64,000 nt of DNA, from the NCBI RefSeq assembly GCF_049801055.1, contig NZ_JBNAGF010000003.1:1-64000 (forward strand). The letters are read 5' to 3'. The position numbers and the translations under genes were made by a program. Origin of the DNA: JBNAGF01 sp049801055. Lineage in GTDB: Bacteria; Pseudomonadota; Alphaproteobacteria; Rhodobacterales; Rhodobacteraceae. Below, one piece after another: positions 63,541-64,000 of this stretch. The notes beneath the pieces were generated by a model. The model saw only the letters and a program-made list of their open reading frames with translations. It ran no database searches and was not told the DNA's origin. Positions within the stretch are counted from its first letter, which is position 1; the number at the start of each line of letters is the position of its first letter.

Positions 63541-64000
63541 ATGATCCGCCTTTCAGCTGCCCTTCTTGCCCTGTGCTTTGGTTTGAGCAGCACAGCCTCG
63601 GCTGAATCCAATCTTGGAGCCGCCGTTCAAAACCCGATCAGTTCTCTGGTGAGTGTTCCCTTCAAGTTTACCTTCGACAATGGTGCTCCAAACGGAAAGG
63701 CCAATTCCATGGCCATCCAGCCGGTGATCCCTGTTACCGTCGGCAATTGGAACCTAGTCTCGCGATTCATCATTCCCCTTTACGATGCACCGGGCGGTAT
63801 TGCCGGCCTGCCGGGCAATCCAGGCATCGGGAATCCATCTACACCGGGGCGGGTCACGGGTTTAGGCGATATCAACTACACGCTGTTCTTTAGCCCGGTG
63901 AAGCCAGTCAATGGTTGGATCTGGGGGATTGGACCGTCGATCACCGCCGACAGCGCAACCGATGATCGACTGGGTAGCGGAAAGTGGAGTGCAGGCGTAT
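63541..64000 (+). CDS. Outer-membrane beta-barrel protein, copy 2 (cut by window end)
   Basis: The first 153 codons of a protein that is the same as the barrel at 40128-40949 over the visible part, including the signal peptide (MIRLSAALLALCFGLSSTAS) and ITADSATDDRLGSGKW. AAAGGA precedes the ATG and the 60-bp leader matches copy 1 except for one base in the A run. The rest lies outside the window. Confidence 0.92.
   Translation, partial: MIRLSAALLALCFGLSSTASAESNLGAAVQNPISSLVSVPFKFTFDNGAPNGKANSMAIQPVIPVTVGNWNLVSRFIIPLYDAPGGIAGLPGNPGIGNPSTPGRVTGLGDINYTLFFSPVKPVNGWIWGIGPSITADSATDDRLGSGKWSAGV

Larger units (their letters stand above)
60589..64000 (+). repeat. Large direct repeat, copy 2 (continues past window)
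   Basis: This is the second copy of the block at 35743-40589, same orientation. It starts abruptly inside the FixJ-like gene, keeps the receiver and DUF3604 genes, lacks 1,432 bp (nearly the whole DUF1254 gene, junction near 63380), and resumes with the DUF1254 tail and the outer-membrane protein gene. The right border is outside the window. Confidence 0.93.

Overview
The window looks like a chromosomal (or large-replicon) segment of a marine alphaproteobacterium of the Rhodobacterales, Roseobacter type. The basis is moderately high GC, GTG and TTG starts, DUF3726, Ldh_2, betaine-type ABC transport and lysine-degradation genes, FixL/FixJ-type signalling, and protein sequences that read like roseobacter families. 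The genus cannot be fixed from sequence reading alone.

Layout. (1) 1-1050: an IS5-family element (IS903-like ends), then a GNAT acetyltransferase. (2) 1658-14061: a LysR regulator divergent from a compact catabolic cluster. The cluster holds an aldehyde dehydrogenase, M19 dipeptidase, an unrecognised 556-aa protein, a DUF3726 protein, an Ldh_2 oxidoreductase, a three-gene ProXWV-like importer, a creatinase/M24-fold protein without canonical metal ligands, and a nitrilase-fold amidase. Together they look like uptake and dismantling of an amide- or betaine-like nitrogen compound. (3) 14167-21063: tRNA-Val(UAC); a lysine-type degradation pair (aminoadipate-semialdehyde-type dehydrogenase plus saccharopine/lysine 6-dehydrogenase-type protein) with an Lrp regulator; phosphate acetyltransferase; an OafA-type acyltransferase; and a PhnZ/TmpB-like HD oxygenase. 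(4) 21275-24125: AI-2E-type and MFS transporters.

(5) 24270-41524 is the most unusual part. A secreted long-type sulfatase, a frameshifted DUF1254/DUF1214 gene, a 25-codon DUF1269 remnant and an outer-membrane protein lie on the minus strand, broken up by IS3-family elements. An AraC regulator follows. Next, on the plus strand, come a FixL-like kinase, a FixJ-like regulator, a single-domain receiver protein, a secreted DUF3604 (PHP-like) protein, a DUF1254/DUF1214 protein, an outer-membrane protein and a DUF502 membrane protein. (6) From 60589 to the window end the receiver/DUF3604/outer-membrane block is present a second time, about 24.8 kb downstream. This copy has a truncated FixJ gene and a 1,432-bp deletion removing nearly all of the DUF1254 gene. 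Its differences from copy 1 are clustered, as expected from gene conversion or recombination with a third copy.

(7) Between the two copies: a 201-bp MITE-like element, a small secreted four-cysteine protein, transposase scraps, three fragments of a NUDIX gene, a DUF2955/HlyD efflux pair, a second AI-2E transporter, a cupin, a likely operon (two SDRs, OprB porin, MFS, zinc alcohol dehydrogenase) with a divergent AraC regulator, an AsmA protein and a TPR protein. The window therefore combines normal catabolic operons with a rearranged zone built around the DUF3604/DUF1254/outer-membrane gene set.
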